From an uncultured Gammaproteobacteria bacterium (GTDB lineage Bacteria; Pseudomonadota; Gammaproteobacteria; Steroidobacterales; GCA-2729495), in the NCBI GenBank assembly GCA_937921935.1, contig CAKZWQ010000006.1, forward strand, positions 1 to 64,000: a stretch of 64,000 nt of DNA, read 5' to 3'. Shown piece after piece: positions 7,723 to 15,748 of the stretch. The notes below the pieces were generated by a model. It was not told the origin of the DNA. It saw only the letters and a program-made list of their open reading frames with translations, and did not search any database. The position numbers were made by a program, and so were the translations under genes. Positions within the stretch are counted from its first letter, which is position 1. Each line of letters starts with the position of its first letter.

Positions 7723-9230
7723 GCCTCGCGGTTGGGGAATACGCGGGGTTGCTCGCCCATGTCACGCAGTGCCTGCAGTGTCTTGCCGCTGCCACAGGCA
7801 TGTTCGGCTTTACTGGGGAGACAATCACGCAATGCCAGGTACTGTTCCCGGCTGCCCCAGAAGAAATGTGTCGCCTGGCGCGCGGTTGCCCTAATCTGTG
7901 TCAATGCGCTGTCCGCTGGGGTTTCCAGTACATAGGTTGCGACGATCTGGCCAAGGCCGCTGTTCGCCCACGACTCCTCTGCCCCCGATCGCGTCAGTAC
8001 CGCCCAATTTTTCAGAGCCGGAAGCTGGAGTACAGACGTGCTTAAAGTGTCGCGCAGCGCATCAAAGCCCAGGCCATCAGCGCAGCCCTCGACCCAGATT
8101 CCAAGGGACGCAAGCTGTTGCCAGCTGGTGAGGCCGCTGACCCAGATGCGGTGGTTTTCCAGCGTGGGTGAGTTGCTGCCTAGTGCGTGCCAATGGGCGA
8201 TGAACAGCGCCGGCTGCCTGACATTTTCTACCGCAACGGGCAGGTGACGTCTCTGACAGGCGCGTGTCCAGGCAGCGCCGTCCCAGCCACGTGCCAGGGC
8301 CGGTGCCTCTGGCTGCATCCAGTTCAGGGCGGCACTATTTGCCGGTTCACGGCTGCGGGCGAATATCACGGTACCCAGGTCCGGCACCGTGATGGCCGTG
8401 GCACCCAGTGTGCTGTCGATGGCCGGGTTTGTCTGTGCGATCGCGCCAAACTCGGCGGCCACGGCAGTTGCAGTAGCGGCATCATTCAGCTTGGCCAGTG
8501 TTGCTGCCACCTTTCGGTCCCCGGCGCGGCATTCCAGAACCAGCGCACCCTGACCCGGTGCGGCCGGACATTCAGACAAGGGTGGCAGCATCCATCGCAG
8601 CCCGCTGAGCAGGGGCTGGAGCACACAACGCCCGTCTGCGTCAGCCCATAGCCGCTCCAGACCGGCCAGTGCAATGACCACGGCATCCAGTCCATCCGGT
8701 GAGTCGGGATCCGCATGCAAGTGCTCGATACGTTGCTCTACAGGCCCACGCAGTGACCGGAAAGTCAGGCGCGGATCCGGGCCGAGGCGGGGCAGGGCCG
8801 TGCGCAGAAAACGTCGCACGTTGACTTCGCGTCGGGCGGAAGACGAGCCAATTCTGATTGGTTTGCCGGCACGCAGTCTTGCCGGTGTCTCGGCACGAAA
8901 GAGAATGACGTCACGGGGGTTTGCCCGGGCCGGCATGGCTGCCGTAATCAGGCCCGTGGGCCGCTTATTGAGATCTTTCCGGGAGTGCACGGCGAATTCG
9001 GCTTCGCCCGCCAGAATCGCCTGATCGATTTCTGCGGAGAAAAAATCGGCATCGGCAACGGACTGCAAGGGCGTCGACAGGTTGCGGTCACCGCGGGTCG
9101 TGATGAGTTTCAGGGTGACTTCCAGGCCTGGATCACTGGCCATGAGCGCAGCGGCAACCTGACGGCTCTGGGCCACAGCCAGAACCGAGCCTCGCGTCGC
9201 AAGGCGAAGATGCCGTGCCGGCTGGCTCAT
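7701..9230 (-). CDS. hemC: Divergent hydroxymethylbilane synthase fused to a HemD-like domain, cofactor cysteine missing
   Basis: The first ~290 residues are HemC: LRLATRGSVLAVAQSR, AVHSRKDL (catalytic Asp retained), IGSSSARREV and RGPVEQRIEHL (substrate arginines retained) and ECPAAPGQGALVLECR. The domain that should carry the dipyrromethane cofactor reads FGAIAQTNPAIDSTLGATA where E. coli has RLEGGCQVPIG, so the cofactor cysteine appears replaced by Ile. The last ~200 residues resemble uroporphyrinogen-III synthase: a half beginning IWVSGLTSWQQL and one with THFFWGSREQYLAL and ACGSGKTLQALRDMG. Fused HemC-HemD proteins exist in other phyla. It overlaps the HemA-like gene by four bases and hemB by 22. 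If active, it would need another way to prime the chain. Confidence 0.8.
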   Translation of the reverse strand: MSQPARHLRLATRGSVLAVAQSRQVAAALMASDPGLEVTLKLITTRGDRNLSTPLQSVADADFFSAEIDQAILAGEAEFAVHSRKDLNKRPTGLITAAMPARANPRDVILFRAETPARLRAGKPIRIGSSSARREVNVRRFLRTALPRLGPDPRLTFRSLRGPVEQRIEHLHADPDSPDGLDAVVIALAGLERLWADADGRCVLQPLLSGLRWMLPPLSECPAAPGQGALVLECRAGDRKVAATLAKLNDAATATAVAAEFGAIAQTNPAIDSTLGATAITVPDLGTVIFARSREPANSAALNWMQPEAPALARGWDGAAWTRACQRRHLPVAVENVRQPALFIAHWHALGSNSPTLENHRIWVSGLTSWQQLASLGIWVEGCADGLGFDALRDTLSTSVLQLPALKNWAVLTRSGAEESWANSGLGQIVATYVLETPADSALTQIRATARQATHFFWGSREQYLALRDCLPSKAEHACGSGKTLQALRDMGEQPRVFPNREAWRTWVD

Positions 9231-10108
9231 GCCCGGGCGCGTTTGGCTGCTGAATAGCCGCCCGCGTAGCGGCTGGCAGCGTGCTCCGCACAGGCATTGC
9301 GCGCGTGTTCAATTTGCAGGGAACGAACGTTGTCCTGGCTTCGGCGCAAGGCAAACAAATCGTCCAGACAATGACATCGATCGGCTGAGTTAATCTGGAA
9401 GGAACCGGCCCGACGGTGACCCAGGTGGGTCACGCTAGCGGGCGCAGCGGCTTCCAGCCATCGTCGCCAACGCGCATCGTTAGCCGGATTGGGCGGCGTA
9501 GTCAGGATGACATGCCGGGCCCATCGCGCTGCCCTGTCGCCGTCGCCCGGCGCGAAATTTTCCAGCCATTCGACAGATAATGTCTCGGTGGGTCGATGGT
9601 TCCACAAAGCGGTAGAGAATTGCCGGAAAAATGGCCATACGGAGCGGGCCAGTTCGCCTGCCCCGACAAACAGGATGCGATCTTCACTGGCAGGTTGAAT
9701 CAGGCGACGTACCAGGGAACCGTAGGAAATTCCGCCGATTCCCTGCAGGTGCCGTGCTCGAATGCGGCGGGCGTCCTGAAGCAGTTGCTCCACAATGCTG
9801 GCCAGCTGCGAGGCCTGCGCCGGGTAGCTGGCGCGCCAGCGAAACCACGTCTGACGAAACTGGCCCAGAACATTCGTTTCACCGGGGATTGCACTGTGCA
9901 GCCCGCTGATGAATTCCAGCAAAAACTGAAAGGCTGCCCTGCCGGCGTAGACTTCCGTGCCACTAAGTTGCTCGCTGTCAGGTGCCGCGGCGCCGATCCA
10001 CACGCGCCGCAGGCAAGTATCCACGAGCAAGCCGTTGCCTGGCCTGGCCGTGTCTGCCAAGGGCGGATTGCCCGAATAGGGCAGGTGGGTGACAAACAGT
10101 TGCGTCAT
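9227..10108 (-). CDS. hemA: Minimal glutamyl-tRNA reductase-like protein
   Basis: A 293-residue protein, whereas HemA is usually about 420. The reductase core is recognisable: VDTCLRRVW matches the catalytic-cysteine motif STCNRTELY, and SGLHSAIPGETNVLGQFRQ matches SGLDS..GE.QILGQ. RILFVGAGELA is the NADPH-binding loop and CHCLDDLFAL matches the YSVDDL strand. The active-site His before SGL is replaced by Phe. The protein ends about where the long spine helix begins, so the C-terminal dimerisation domain is missing. Stop and start overlap by four bases with cysK upstream and the HemC-like gene downstream. It is either a stripped-down enzyme or a domain with a new role; assignment rests on these motifs. 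Confidence 0.7.
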   Translation of the reverse strand: MTQLFVTHLPYSGNPPLADTARPGNGLLVDTCLRRVWIGAAAPDSEQLSGTEVYAGRAAFQFLLEFISGLHSAIPGETNVLGQFRQTWFRWRASYPAQASQLASIVEQLLQDARRIRARHLQGIGGISYGSLVRRLIQPASEDRILFVGAGELARSVWPFFRQFSTALWNHRPTETLSVEWLENFAPGDGDRAARWARHVILTTPPNPANDARWRRWLEAAAPASVTHLGHRRAGSFQINSADRCHCLDDLFALRRSQDNVRSLQIEHARNACAEHAASRYAGGYSAAKRARA

Positions 10109-11067
10109 GCGGGGCTCAGCGTCTCCAGCCAGGCATCATCCGAGCCTTCTTCGATCTCTTCGAATAAATAAGTGCTCAGGTAGCGCTCACCTGTATCGGG
10201 CAGCATGATCAGGATCGTGCTGCCCGGCTTCGCCGTTTCTGCAACCTTCATGGCTGCGGCGAGAGTCGCTCCGGCTGATAGCCCGACAAAAATTCCTTCT
10301 TCGCGGGCCAGTCGAAGAGCCCAGTTCTTGCCGTCTTCGTCGGCTACCGGAATCAGTTCGTCGTACACCTTGGGATTCAACACGCCGGGCACAAAATTTG
10401 GCGTCCAGCCCTGGATCTTGTGCGGCTTCCACTCCTTGCCTGCCAGCAATGATGCTTCCACCGGTTCCGTGGCAATGATGCGGGTGTCGGCTCGCGCCCG
10501 TTTTATCACTTCGCCCGCACCCGTTAGCGTGCCGCCGGTACCCCAGCCAGTAACCCAGTAGTCGAGTGGCCGGTTGGCAAAATCACGCAGAATTTCCGGC
10601 CCCGTTGTGTTGCGGTGATAGGCGGGGTTGGCCGGGTTCTCAAACTGCCGGGCGAGGAACCAGCCGTGTTCTTTCGCCAGGGCTTCAGCCCGCAATACCA
10701 TCCCGGTGCCTTTTTCCGCCGCCGGCGTCAGGATGACCCGCGCACCCATCGCGCGCATGATCTTGCGCCGTTCGATGGAGAAGCTCTCGGCCATCGTGGC
10801 GACAAAAGGATAACCGCGCGCCGCACACACCATGGCCAGGGCGATGCCGGTGTTGCCTGAGGTTGCTTCCACCACCGTTTGCCCCGGCTTGAGTGCTCCG
10901 GTGCGCTCGGCATCATTGATGATCGCCAGGGCCAGACGATCCTTCACCGAACCCAGAGGGTTGAAGGATTCGACTTTCACAAACATTTCTATACCCGTCG
11001 GCGCGATCTTGTTCAGCCGGACAACGGGTGTGTTGCCAATAGTGTCGAGGATGCTGTCGTAGATCAT
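10105..11067 (-). CDS. cysK: Cysteine synthase (O-acetylserine sulfhydrylase)
   Basis: PLP enzyme forming cysteine from O-acetylserine and sulfide. The 320 residues show IGNTPVVRLNKI, the PLP lysine in NPLGSVKDRLA, the substrate loop EATSGNTGIALA, the glycine-rich phosphate loop GWGTGGTLTG and LPDTGERYLSTYLF. Length and motifs favour CysK over CysM. It lies between cysG (26-base gap) and the HemA-like gene (four-base overlap), which ties the end of sulfate assimilation to the siroheme pathway in one transcript. Confidence 0.93.
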   Translation of the reverse strand: MIYDSILDTIGNTPVVRLNKIAPTGIEMFVKVESFNPLGSVKDRLALAIINDAERTGALKPGQTVVEATSGNTGIALAMVCAARGYPFVATMAESFSIERRKIMRAMGARVILTPAAEKGTGMVLRAEALAKEHGWFLARQFENPANPAYHRNTTGPEILRDFANRPLDYWVTGWGTGGTLTGAGEVIKRARADTRIIATEPVEASLLAGKEWKPHKIQGWTPNFVPGVLNPKVYDELIPVADEDGKNWALRLAREEGIFVGLSAGATLAAAMKVAETAKPGSTILIMLPDTGERYLSTYLFEEIEEGSDDAWLETLSPA

Positions 11068-11093
11068 TGCTTTATCCCGTTTGCTCGTTGTTA

Positions 11094-12491
11094 TCAGATA
11101 GCGACACGTGCGTCGGTACTCTCACTGACAAACCATCGCAGACTTTCAGCCAGGGCGACGACATCACCGACGATCAGTAATGCCGGTGAGGCGACCTTGT
11201 CGACCCGGGCCGCCAGGTCAGCCAGTGTGCCGCCTGTTACACACTGTGCCGGGGTGGTGCCCCGTTCGATCAGGGCTGCCGGCGTCTCCGGACTTTTGCC
11301 GTGGGTCTGTAGTTCTTTGCATAGTGCCTCAAGTCGGCGGCCACCCATATAGATCACCAGGGTCTGCCCGCTGCGGACCAGGGGCTTGAAGTCTGTGGCC
11401 GGCGCGCCGTCTGCCCGATGGCCGGTGACGAAGCTCACGCCGGCCGCAAGCTCGCGGTGGGTTAGCGGAATTCCGGCATAAGCCGCGCAGCCAGCAGCAG
11501 CCGTGATACCCGGAACGACCTGGTAAGGCAGTCCTGCGTCGACCAGGCTCTGCAGTTCTTCACCGCCGCGGCCGAAAATAAAAGGGTCACCGCCCTTGAG
11601 CCGGCAAACACGCTGACCTCGTCGGACCCGGGCGATCAATTGACTATTGATATCGGCCTGTTTTACCGCCGCTCCGCCGCCCTGTTTGCCCACGCAAACC
11701 AGCTCGGCATCACGCCGCGCGTGATCCAGCAGTGCGGGTGCGACCAGCCGGTCATAAAGCACCGCATCGGCTCGTTGCAGCAGGTTGAGTCCGCGCTGGG
11801 TAATCAACTCCGGGTCGCCGGGTCCCGCCCCCACCAGCCAGGCCTCTCCGCGCGCGGCAGACCGGCCGTTAAGCTGCGCTTCCAGCAAGTCATCGGCGGC
11901 GGCTTCGCGGCCGGCCAGCACTTGCTCGGCCGGGGCGCCGTCCAGCGCCTGCTGCCAGAACTCCACCCGATCAGGAAATGACGGCAGTGCCTGCCCGACT
12001 CGCTTGCGCCAGCGGGCAATCCACCGGGCCAGGTTAGCCACGCGTGCGGGCAACCACGCGTCGATCTGTTGCCGCAGGCTGCGCGCCAGCATGGGCGCCT
12101 GCCCGCCGCTACTCACGGCGATCAGCAGGGGTGAACGGTCAACCACCGAGGGTACGATGAAAGTGCAGGCCGGCCCGTCATCGACCACGTTGCACAGGCG
12201 CTGGGAAGCCCGCGCTGCAGCCGCGACCGCATGGTTAGTCTGACGGTCGTCCGTCGCCGCGATAATCAGCAGGTGGGTATGGATCAGCGCGGGGTCAAAG
12301 TCCCGCGATGCATGGGCAATTTCGCCAGCTTCGGCCAGAGACTGCAGCTCGGCGGTCAGCTCGGGTGCATTGACCGTGACCCGCGCGCCCGCACGACGAA
12401 GCTGCCGCACTTTGCGAGCGGCCACGGCACCGCCCCCCACAATCAGGCAGGGGCGGTGGTGCAGGTCCGCAAAGAGCGGAAAATAGTCCAT
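11094..12491 (-). CDS. cysG: Siroheme synthase, trifunctional CysG
   Basis: Makes siroheme, the cofactor of sulfite and nitrite reductases, from uroporphyrinogen III. The N-terminal domain (about 1-200) is the NAD-dependent precorrin-2 dehydrogenase/ferrochelatase with CLIVGGGAVAARKVRQL and VSSGGQAPMLARSLR. The C-terminal domain (about 215-460) is the SAM uroporphyrinogen methyltransferase with VGAGPGDPELITQRG, DAVLYDRLV, RLKGGDPFIFGRGGEE and VPGITAAAGCAAYAGIPLTHR. Full length for the family at 465 residues. It is the first gene of the operon, divergent from cysB with a 175-base intergenic region that contains two inverted repeats. Confidence 0.95.
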   Translation of the reverse strand: MDYFPLFADLHHRPCLIVGGGAVAARKVRQLRRAGARVTVNAPELTAELQSLAEAGEIAHASRDFDPALIHTHLLIIAATDDRQTNHAVAAAARASQRLCNVVDDGPACTFIVPSVVDRSPLLIAVSSGGQAPMLARSLRQQIDAWLPARVANLARWIARWRKRVGQALPSFPDRVEFWQQALDGAPAEQVLAGREAAADDLLEAQLNGRSAARGEAWLVGAGPGDPELITQRGLNLLQRADAVLYDRLVAPALLDHARRDAELVCVGKQGGGAAVKQADINSQLIARVRRGQRVCRLKGGDPFIFGRGGEELQSLVDAGLPYQVVPGITAAAGCAAYAGIPLTHRELAAGVSFVTGHRADGAPATDFKPLVRSGQTLVIYMGGRRLEALCKELQTHGKSPETPAALIERGTTPAQCVTGGTLADLAARVDKVASPALLIVGDVVALAESLRWFVSESTDARVAI

Positions 12492-12576
12492 GAATCGAGC
12501 TCGGGGCTGCAGGCCGGGGGGCCGGGATGCCGTACCTTAACCGGGCGGCCTCAGCCCCAAAAGACTCACTTTGACT

Positions 12577-12601
12577 GGATATATCACCGGGCGCTATATC
12601 C
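12577..12601. promoter_or_regulatory. Inverted repeat in the cysG-cysB intergenic region
   Basis: GGATATA and TATATCC arms separated by 11 bases, about 86 bases upstream of cysG and 66 upstream of cysB. It could be an operator for CysB or part of an AT-rich promoter; function is inferred from position only. Confidence 0.4.
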
Positions 12602-12621
12602 CGGGCCAGTTGACTTGCTAG

Positions 12622-12636
12622 ATAACCAATGGTTAT
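12622..12636. promoter_or_regulatory. ATAACC-AAT-GGTTAT inverted repeat upstream of cysB, candidate CysB operator
   Basis: A perfect 6-base dyad with a 3-base centre, 30 bases before the cysB start and about 130 before cysG. A related GTTAT/ATAAC dyad lies upstream of cysH (14588-14603). LysR regulators commonly autoregulate from such a position. Confidence 0.5.
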
Positions 12637-12666
12637 ATGCGCACCCCCGCGACCCGGACCGCCGCG

Positions 12667-13677
12667 ATGACCTTGCAGCAACTTCGTTACCTTTTGGGCA
12701 TCGCCGATGCCGGCCTGAATATCACGGCGGCAGCCGAGCGCCTGTATACCAGCCAGCCGGGAATCAGCAAGCAGCTCAAGCTCCTGGAGCAGGAGCTTGG
12801 GGTGCAATTATTTACCCGCAAGGGAAAAAGCCTCACCGCCATCACGCCGGCGGGCAGGGATGTCATTGCCCGCGCCCGCAAAATCCTGCGCGAGGTGGAC
12901 AACATCAAGAGCCTGGCCAGCAATATTTCCGGGGAGCAGGAAGGCACCCTGTCTATTGCCACCACCCATACGCAGGCGCGCTACGTGCTGCCCGAGGTGG
13001 TGCGGGCCTTTCGTGATCGCTATCCGAAAGTCAGCCTTGAGCTGCACCAGGGAACCTCGGAACAGATTGCCGAGCTCGTGGCCGGCGGGCGTGTGGATTT
13101 CGCCATTGCTACCGGGTCGCAGAACCTGTTCCCCGGACTTGTGCTGTTGCCCTGTTATCACTGGGACCGCATTGTCCTGACACCCCGTGACCACCCCCTG
13201 ACCAAGCTGGACGGCAAACTGGACCTGGCAACCCTCGCCCAGCACCCGCTGATTACTTATGTATTCAGTCTGACGGGCGAATCCTCGTTCAAGAATGCTT
13301 TTGCAGAGCAGGGCCTGGAGCCCGACGTTGTCTTTACCGCTCGCGATGCCGACATCATCAAGACCTATGTGCGTATGGGCATGGGTGTTGGCGTGGTGGC
13401 TGCCATGTCTTATGAGTGCCAGGACGAACGTGATCTGGCGGCCCTGGATGCGGTGGGCCTGTTTCCGCGAGTGACAACCTGGATCGGTTATCGGCGTGAT
13501 GCCGTGCTGCGCGGTTTCATGGTGGATTTCATGGGCCTGTTTGCGCCCCATCTCACGCCGGAACTAATCCGCGACATCAAAGAGACGGATACCCAGGCCC
13601 AGGTGAATGAAATTCTGGCCGATTGTTCGTTACCCGTTCGGGGTGGCTGCGGCAATGAAGTGGCGGATGCTGCTTAG
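12667..13677 (+). CDS. cysB: LysR-type regulator of cysteine biosynthesis, CysB
   Basis: A 336-residue LysR protein. The helix-turn-helix is typical of CysB: MTLQQLRYLLGIAD, then NITAAAERLYTSQPGISKQLKLLEQELG in two blocks. The effector domain has ATTHTQARYVLP and GTSEQIAELVAGGRVDFAIAT, the sulfate/N-acetylserine-binding region of CysB. The ATG at 12667 gives the conserved start; a frame-extended ATG at 12637 would overlap the inverted repeat and add ten non-conserved residues. It is divergent from cysG and convergent with cysH, so all its likely targets surround it. Confidence 0.93.
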   Translation: MTLQQLRYLLGIADAGLNITAAAERLYTSQPGISKQLKLLEQELGVQLFTRKGKSLTAITPAGRDVIARARKILREVDNIKSLASNISGEQEGTLSIATTHTQARYVLPEVVRAFRDRYPKVSLELHQGTSEQIAELVAGGRVDFAIATGSQNLFPGLVLLPCYHWDRIVLTPRDHPLTKLDGKLDLATLAQHPLITYVFSLTGESSFKNAFAEQGLEPDVVFTARDADIIKTYVRMGMGVGVVAAMSYECQDERDLAALDAVGLFPRVTTWIGYRRDAVLRGFMVDFMGLFAPHLTPELIRDIKETDTQAQVNEILADCSLPVRGGCGNEVADAA

Positions 13678-13725
13678 TCAGCCATAGTTGGCGCGGTAGC
13701 AGGCGCCCGCGTTTCACCGCTGTCC

Positions 13726-14514
13726 CTACAGGGACGAAAGATCAATATCGTGCAGGCCACACTCGCGCTTCAGGCCGAAGAAGCGGGTCTGTTCTTCCGT
13801 TTCCACTTCGTGGATGGAACGCGTGGTATGGACATCGCCGATTGAGACATAGCCCTTTTCCCACAGCGGGTGATAGGGCAGATCGTGACGTTGCAGATAC
13901 CGGTAAACGTCGCGGTCGCTCCAGTCGGCGATAGGATGAACTTTCCAGCGATCCCCTGACCAGGCAAGGAAAGGTGTGTCAGCGCGACTGTGGCTCTGAT
14001 CACGACGCAGGCCGGCGAACCACGTACTGGCCCCCAGTTCACGCAGCGCGCGTTCCATGGGTTCGACTTTGTTGTCCCGGTTGTAGGCGTCCAGACCGAT
14101 CACGCCCTGTTCCCAGCGACGGCCGTAACGGGCTTCCTGCCAGTCCGGGCTCATGGCATTGCGATAGACCTGCAGATTGAGGTTCAGGCGCTGGGTGAGT
14201 TCATCAACAAAGCGATAGGTTTCCGGGAACAGGTACCCGGTATCGACGAAAATCACCGGAATATCCGGTTGCTGACTGGCGATCAGGTGCAAGGAAACCG
14301 CGGCTTGGGCGCCGAAACTGGAAGACAGAACATGTGCGCCCGGCAGATTATCCAGCGCCCAGGCCACACGCGCTTCCGCATCGAGCCCGGCAAAGCGCTG
14401 ATTGCAGTGCTCCAGGGCATGCTGGCGGGTTTCGTCCTCGCTGAAGGCGCCAAAATCCGTGCAGCCCTGGTCGAGGGGCAGTAATTCAGCGGTATTAGCG
14501 GCGTAACTGCTCAT
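13726..14514 (-). CDS. cysH: Phosphoadenylyl-sulfate (PAPS) reductase
   Basis: Reduces PAPS to sulfite with thioredoxin. The 262 residues include [32 protein letters not shown], the substrate loop [24 protein letters not shown] and the C-terminal catalytic ECGLH. The paired iron-sulfur cysteines of APS reductases are absent, which indicates the PAPS-specific type. The start at 14514 ([12 protein letters not shown]) is chosen; a longer frame adds 85 residues with no homology that would cross the promoter. A GTTAT/ATAAC dyad lies 74 bases upstream. Confidence 0.93.
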   Translation of the reverse strand: MSSYAANTAELLPLDQGCTDFGAFSEDETRQHALEHCNQRFAGLDAEARVAWALDNLPGAHVLSSSFGAQAAVSLHLIASQQPDIPVIFVDTGYLFPETYRFVDELTQRLNLNLQVYRNAMSPDWQEARYGRRWEQGVIGLDAYNRDNKVEPMERALRELGASTWFAGLRRDQSHSRADTPFLAWSGDRWKVHPIADWSDRDVYRYLQRHDLPYHPLWEKGYVSIGDVHTTRSIHEVETEEQTRFFGLKRECGLHDIDLSSL

Positions 14515-14587
14515 GGGTGTCGTTCGGGCCAGCCGGAGCGGGAAACAGAAGGTATCGGCTTGCCCGGCGTGGGTGAACGTCGGACTT

Positions 14588-14603
14588 GTTATCCCGGTAT
14601 AAC
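14588..14603. promoter_or_regulatory. GTTAT-N6-ATAAC inverted repeat between cysH and the aminotransferase
   Basis: Arms GTTAT (14588-14592) and ATAAC (14599-14603) with a six-base centre. They share the half-site of the dyad upstream of cysB. Candidate CysB site for cysH. Confidence 0.4.
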
Positions 14604-14650
14604 TGAGAATTATTTTGGCTCCGAATCCGCGGTTATAAGGAGATCGAAAC

Positions 14651-15748
14651 ATGAGGCCCGGTATTTCTCGACGTACCCTGCTGGCAGGCGCCCTGATGGG
14701 TGGCACCGCCCTGCGGGCCCTGGCAGGGGGCCACGCAGCCACCGGCGGGCTGCTTCGGCTGATCGCCAACGAAAACCCCTATGGGCCGTCACCGGCGGCC
14801 AGAGAGGCGGCCAACAGGGCGGTCCAGGCCGGCTGGAAGTACGCTATGCGCGAGGTGACAGCGCTGAAAGGCCGGATTGCGGCCCATGAAGGCGTCAGCC
14901 CGGCTCACATTATGGTGTCAGCGGGTTCTACTGAGGCGCTCCGGGTCAGTGCCCTGGCATTTCTCAGGGCCGGCGGCCGGGTGCTTGCAGCCCAGCCGAC
15001 CTTTGCCTTTTTTGCCGATTATGCGCGTGCCCTGGATTGTGAAGTTGATGCCATCCCGCTCACGGCGGCCAAGGCCCATGATCTGGATGCCATGGCTGCT
15101 GCCGTGAAGCCGGATACGCGCGCGGTTTATCTCTGCAATCCCAATAACCCAACAGGTACTCGCCTGCCCATCGCCGACCTGGAGGACTTTATTGCGGCCG
15201 TGGCGCCCAGGGCACCGGTCATCGTTGACGAAGCCTACCTGGACCTGGATCCGGACTGGCCTGGCCAGACTGCTGTGGCCCGAGTTCGGGCCGGCGATGC
15301 CGTCATTGTGACGCGTACATTCTCCAAACTGCACGGCATGGCAGGCTTGCGGGTTGGTTATGCCGTTGCGCCCCCGGCGATCATCGACCGCCTGGAAGCC
15401 TTGCGCATTACCCAGATGAGTTATCCCGGTGTCATGGCCGCCGCTGCCAGCCTCGACGATGAAGAATTCATCAATTTCAGTCGCGCCCGTATTCGCGAGG
15501 GTGTGGCAATTGTCACAGGGGTTCTGCAGGCATTGCGGCGACCCTATATTTCAAGCTATGGAAATTTTGTTTTCTTTGATACCGGCGCGCCGGCCCGGGA
15601 ATTCATGGCCGGCATGCGCCAGCGCGGCATATTGACGGGCATGCCTTCGGGGTCCTACCCGACATGGGCCCGCGTCAGTGTGGGTAAGGTGGAAGAAATG
15701 CAGGCCTTTGCCACAGCGGCGCGTGATTATTTTGGAGGGAAGGGGTGA
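14651..15748 (+). CDS. Tat-exported HisC-like PLP aminotransferase
   Basis: A fold-type I aminotransferase of the histidinol-phosphate family: [32 protein letters not shown] and the PLP-lysine motif [17 protein letters not shown]. The first ~30 residues are a twin-arginine signal ([20 protein letters not shown]), so it should fold with PLP in the cytosol and be exported. Most HisC proteins are cytosolic, so its job is likely not histidine synthesis. A good ribosome site (AAGGAG) precedes the ATG. Its stop overlaps the GTG start of the permease gene by four bases, so the two probably work together, perhaps on an amino-acid-like compound. Confidence 0.88.
   Translation: MRPGISRRTLLAGALMGGTALRALAGGHAATGGLLRLIANENPYGPSPAAREAANRAVQAGWKYAMREVTALKGRIAAHEGVSPAHIMVSAGSTEALRVSALAFLRAGGRVLAAQPTFAFFADYARALDCEVDAIPLTAAKAHDLDAMAAAVKPDTRAVYLCNPNNPTGTRLPIADLEDFIAAVAPRAPVIVDEAYLDLDPDWPGQTAVARVRAGDAVIVTRTFSKLHGMAGLRVGYAVAPPAIIDRLEALRITQMSYPGVMAAAASLDDEEFINFSRARIREGVAIVTGVLQALRRPYISSYGNFVFFDTGAPAREFMAGMRQRGILTGMPSGSYPTWARVSVGKVEEMQAFATAARDYFGGKG

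Noticed and set aside
13722-13735. GTCCC-TACA-GGGAC hairpin between cysB and cysH as a terminator
   Set aside because: No T run on either side and it overlaps the cysH stop; too short to call.
14515-14769. An 85-residue N-terminal extension of cysH
   Set aside because: PAPS reductases start near the chosen ATG; the extension has no similarity and covers the promoter region shared with the aminotransferase gene.
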